Shown piece by piece: positions 62,843-64,000 of a DNA stretch of 64,000 nt. The first letter of the stretch is position 1. Each line of letters begins with the position of its first letter. The notes beneath the pieces are model-generated. The model worked only from the letters and a program-made list of their open reading frames with translations. It had not been told where the DNA came from and ran no database searches. The DNA lies in assembly GCF_900141665.1 (NCBI RefSeq), contig NZ_FQYI01000007.1:62001-126000 (forward strand). Reading direction: 5' to 3'. Source of the stretch: Cruoricaptor ignavus. GTDB lineage: Bacteria > Bacteroidota > Bacteroidia > Flavobacteriales > Weeksellaceae. The position numbers were made by a program, and so were the translations under genes.

Positions 62843-64000
62843 TCAGTTCCAAAGACTACTGTTTTTGGATTCGTTTCTCCGCGCCTTCTTTTCGGCTTTT
62901 TTATCAGCTTTACTTTTCTTCCCGGAATCGTTGCTGCTCTGTCCTTCTGGTGTGTTCCTGCCTTGTAATTTGCTCACGCTGAGGTTCTTGCTGATGAGTA
63001 TTTTCGCCAGCCCCTCCTGTACGCCCTTCCAGAACATATTGAAGAAAGACTTGGTCTTATCCCTCTGTACATAGCCTATGTCCGCAGATTTCGGCTCGCT
63101 CTTGTTCCCGCTGATGAAGATATTCGCCACCCCCGTGGCTAGTTTCTTCACGCCGCCCTCATCGTTTACAAACTGAACCCGCAGGTTCACGGGGTGTAGC
63201 TGCTCCGTGCCGCGTATGCCCTCCTTGTTCCCCCGGAAGTCAAATTTCAGCAGCTCAATGGTGCCCGTGGTGCGTATACCGAGATAGGGCTCCACAAAAG
63301 GGTTGATGCGGGGCGCGGGCAGGTCGTGGATAGTACCCGAAATAGAGAAGGCATCATCCGCTGCGGCGGTGTTCATAATCCATTTTACCTTCAGCGGAGA
63401 GGCTTTCATAAAAGATGCGGAGACATCAATAGGAACCTCCGTCGGTTTACCTTTCATTTTGCCTGAATTCAGGTTGCGGATGTCCATATTCAGGTTAGAA
63501 AAAGTGAGCTTCCCCGGCCCGTCGCTGTTTTTGGTATCCTCCTCGTACTCCAGGAAGGCGTTGTTGATCTTTGTCTGTTTCAGGAAAAAAGGAAACTTTA
63601 TTTTCCGGAGCGCGGCGGAATACATCGGCTTCTCCGAGAGGTCGTCCGGGGGGATTTTACTGCGGAAAATGTTTGCCACCACCCCATCGATGGAGGCGCT
63701 TTCCCCGTTGAATATTTTCGTATCGGAGAAGAGGTCCCAGTCGCCGGTGATGTTTATGCTGCCCGCCTTGATGTCGTACAGGTCGCGCTCGTGCGGTATC
63801 ATGCGCACATACTGTGCCCTGGTTACCAGCGGGGTGTATTTAAAATCCCTCAGCTGCGCGCTGTGTTTTTTGAGGATAAATTTGCCGGAGCTCAGGCGGT
63901 AGAACGGGCGCATTTCATAGTTAATGCTTTTCAGATCAAGGTTGTAATCCCCGGCGCGGAACGGTATTTTGTTTTTTGACGAAGCCTCATCCATTATAAT
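62843..64000 (-). CDS. AsmA-like/DUF748-type large protein, C-terminal part (partial)
   Basis: The frame is open to the right edge without a required start (an ATG at 63994 is internal), so the N-terminus lies outside. About 385 residues are visible. Repeated beta-rich units such as KIFNGESASIDGVVANIFRSKIP and INNAFLEYEEDTKNSDGPGKLTFSNLNMDIRNL resemble AsmA or DUF748 repeats, which bridge the periplasm for lipid transport. The C-terminus is basic, with a KKSKADKKAEKKARRN tail. Identity is moderate. Confidence 0.6.
   Translation of the reverse strand: MIMDEASSKNKIPFRAGDYNLDLKSINYEMRPFYRLSSGKFILKKHSAQLRDFKYTPLVTRAQYVRMIPHERDLYDIKAGSINITGDWDLFSDTKIFNGESASIDGVVANIFRSKIPPDDLSEKPMYSAALRKIKFPFFLKQTKINNAFLEYEEDTKNSDGPGKLTFSNLNMDIRNLNSGKMKGKPTEVPIDVSASFMKASPLKVKWIMNTAAADDAFSISGTIHDLPAPRINPFVEPYLGIRTTGTIELLKFDFRGNKEGIRGTEQLHPVNLRVQFVNDEGGVKKLATGVANIFISGNKSEPKSADIGYVQRDKTKSFFNMFWKGVQEGLAKILISKNLSVSKLQGRNTPEGQSSNDSGKKSKADKKAEKKARRNESKNSSLWN

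Noticed and set aside
1-64000. tRNA, rRNA, CRISPR arrays, insertion sequences and prophage genes
   Set aside because: No cloverleaf-like sequence, regular repeat-spacer series, transposase or phage protein was seen.

Overview
The window comes from a Bacteroidota chromosome, most likely Flavobacteriia and close to Chryseobacterium or other Weeksellaceae. The evidence is the dcw order with murF missing and found elsewhere as a murF-alr fusion, -7 boxes of the TAnnTTTG type, almost no Shine-Dalgarno sequences, ClpC, SurE and Prc of flavobacterial type, and TonB-receptor/lipoprotein loci. The genus call is an inference. The window is chromosomal housekeeping DNA: I see no phage, insertion sequence, CRISPR array, rRNA or tRNA gene.

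Layout. 1-14531 is the division and cell-wall cluster, all on +: ftsL-like end, ftsI, murE, mraY, murD, ftsW, murG, murC, ftsQ, ftsA, ftsZ. 14630-15040 is a bacilliredoxin-like gene with its own promoter. 15077-18706 is a minus-strand operon of three glycosyltransferases, a SufE protein and a small membrane protein. 18849-26917 holds clpC, a radical SAM gene, menD, two unknown membrane proteins and an AI-2E family permease. 26963-35965 holds DNA repair, tRNA/rRNA modification, fatty-acid and protease genes, mostly on -, with surE on +. 36027-44364 runs tdk, murF-alr, a patatin/Omp85 protein, ybeY, mnmG and a methyltransferase. After pgk (-) comes a 521-bp gene-free AT-rich gap, then rpiB, rnr, a LysE-like protein, an LD-carboxypeptidase and yraN. 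From 50954 on there is a Cu/Zn superoxide dismutase, a TonB receptor with three lipoproteins, a LytS/LytR-type two-component pair, mnmA, two small surface or membrane genes, a prolyl oligopeptidase, a hypothetical gene and the C-terminal part of a large AsmA-like protein that leaves the window.

The main non-coding result is a likely replication-origin region. Two ParB-type parS palindromes flank mnmG (41635-41650 exact, 43529-43544 with one mismatch). About 2 kb away, the gap 45658-46178 carries at least four DnaA-box-like 9-mers with one mismatch each. The second parS contains the start codon of the next gene. Other non-coding signals are a shared operator-like 13-mer upstream of the bacilliredoxin gene and clpC, an identical 18-nt hairpin on both sides of rnr, short tandem-word spacers in the dcw cluster, and several promoters and bidirectional terminators.
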